From Anaerolineae bacterium (GTDB lineage: Bacteria > Chloroflexota > Anaerolineae > SpSt-313), in the NCBI GenBank assembly GCA_023511475.1, contig JAIMBM010000214.1:1-5889 (forward strand): a stretch of DNA of 5,889 bases. The letters are read 5' to 3'. The position numbers and the translations under genes are program-made. Positions 5,788 to 5,889 of the stretch are shown here, one piece after another. The notes below the pieces were generated by a model. The model made no database searches, had not been told where the DNA came from, and saw only the letters and a program-made list of their open reading frames with translations. Every line of letters begins with the position of its first letter. Position 1 is the stretch's first letter.

Positions 5788-5883
5788 AGGGTGCATCCAA
5801 GATCGGTCAGCAGATTCGCAGTCAGGCAGCCTGCCGGGGCGCTCTGCCGGCAACCGGGCTTTGCGCTTCGCACGAGCCCGGTG
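5788..5883 (+). repeat. Intergenic repeat, copy B (may continue past the window edge)
   Basis: This is the same repeat as 314-409, in the same orientation, lying just upstream of the alaX promoter; only six bases of the window remain after it. The core is at 5849-5868. Here the core folds into a good hairpin: ACCGGGCT (5853-5860) pairs over 8 bp with AGCCCGGT (5875-5882), and inside it TGCG (5862-5865) pairs with CGCA (5869-5872). No T-run follows on either strand, so it is not an obvious terminator. Confidence 0.75.
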
Positions 5884-5889
5884 CAGGAC

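Noticed and set aside
5700..5873. N-terminal extension of alaX to an upstream start at 5873
   Set aside because: The extension would contain the -35 and -10 boxes, part of the repeat and the Shine-Dalgarno, and lies before the first residues conserved in the family.
1..5889. CRISPR array, tRNA or rRNA gene
   Set aside because: No regularly spaced short repeats and no tRNA cloverleaf or rRNA signature seen on either strand by eye.

Overview
This is a GC-rich bacterial chromosomal window holding five protein genes, all on the minus strand, in two transcription units. Gene-free, repeat-bearing DNA lies at both ends (1-560 and about 5700-5889). GTG and TTG starts, strong GGAGG ribosome-binding sites, promoters with a perfect TATAAT, and the combination of a long alanyl-tRNA editing protein with selenium-type molybdenum hydroxylase maturation genes suggest a free-living bacterium. 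A high-GC Bacillota-like lineage (for example the Symbiobacterium/Limnochordia area), Chloroflexota or Armatimonadota would fit. I cannot settle this from the sequence, and nothing in the window fixes the taxonomy.

Unit 1 (read right to left, about 5735 to 3621) begins at a near-consensus sigma70 promoter (TGGACA-17-TATAAT with an extended -10 TG). It encodes a long-form AlaX alanyl-tRNA editing protein, starting at TTG behind a strong Shine-Dalgarno. Nine to twelve bases later comes a metallo-beta-lactamase-fold hydrolase whose Shine-Dalgarno abuts the alaX stop codon. AlaX removes wrongly attached amino acids from tRNA-Ala. The hydrolase substrate is not evident.

Unit 2 (about 3533 to 561) has its own promoter (TTGCAC-17-TATAAT) in a 128-base gap, with a stem-loop at the predicted 5' end of the transcript. 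It encodes a tetratricopeptide-repeat protein with an unassigned C-terminal domain, an XdhC/CoxI-family factor, and a YqeB (EF2563)-family selenium-dependent molybdenum hydroxylase maturation protein. Gaps are 6 bases and then an 8-base overlap, so the three are very likely co-transcribed. XdhC and YqeB point to maturation of a molybdenum hydroxylase (xanthine dehydrogenase type), possibly one with a labile selenium ligand. No hydroxylase subunit, selD or yqeC lies in the window.

The left 560 bases hold no convincing gene. They contain a G-rich tract, a cluster of short perfect palindromes, and one copy of a roughly 96-base repeat. A second copy (76/96 identical by hand alignment, no gaps) lies at the far right end in the same orientation, so the five-gene block is flanked by direct repeats of an intergenic element. 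A weaker, partly matching stretch begins at 449. These repeats and the C-terminal domain of the TPR protein are the least explained parts of the window. I see no clear evidence of a wholly new system.
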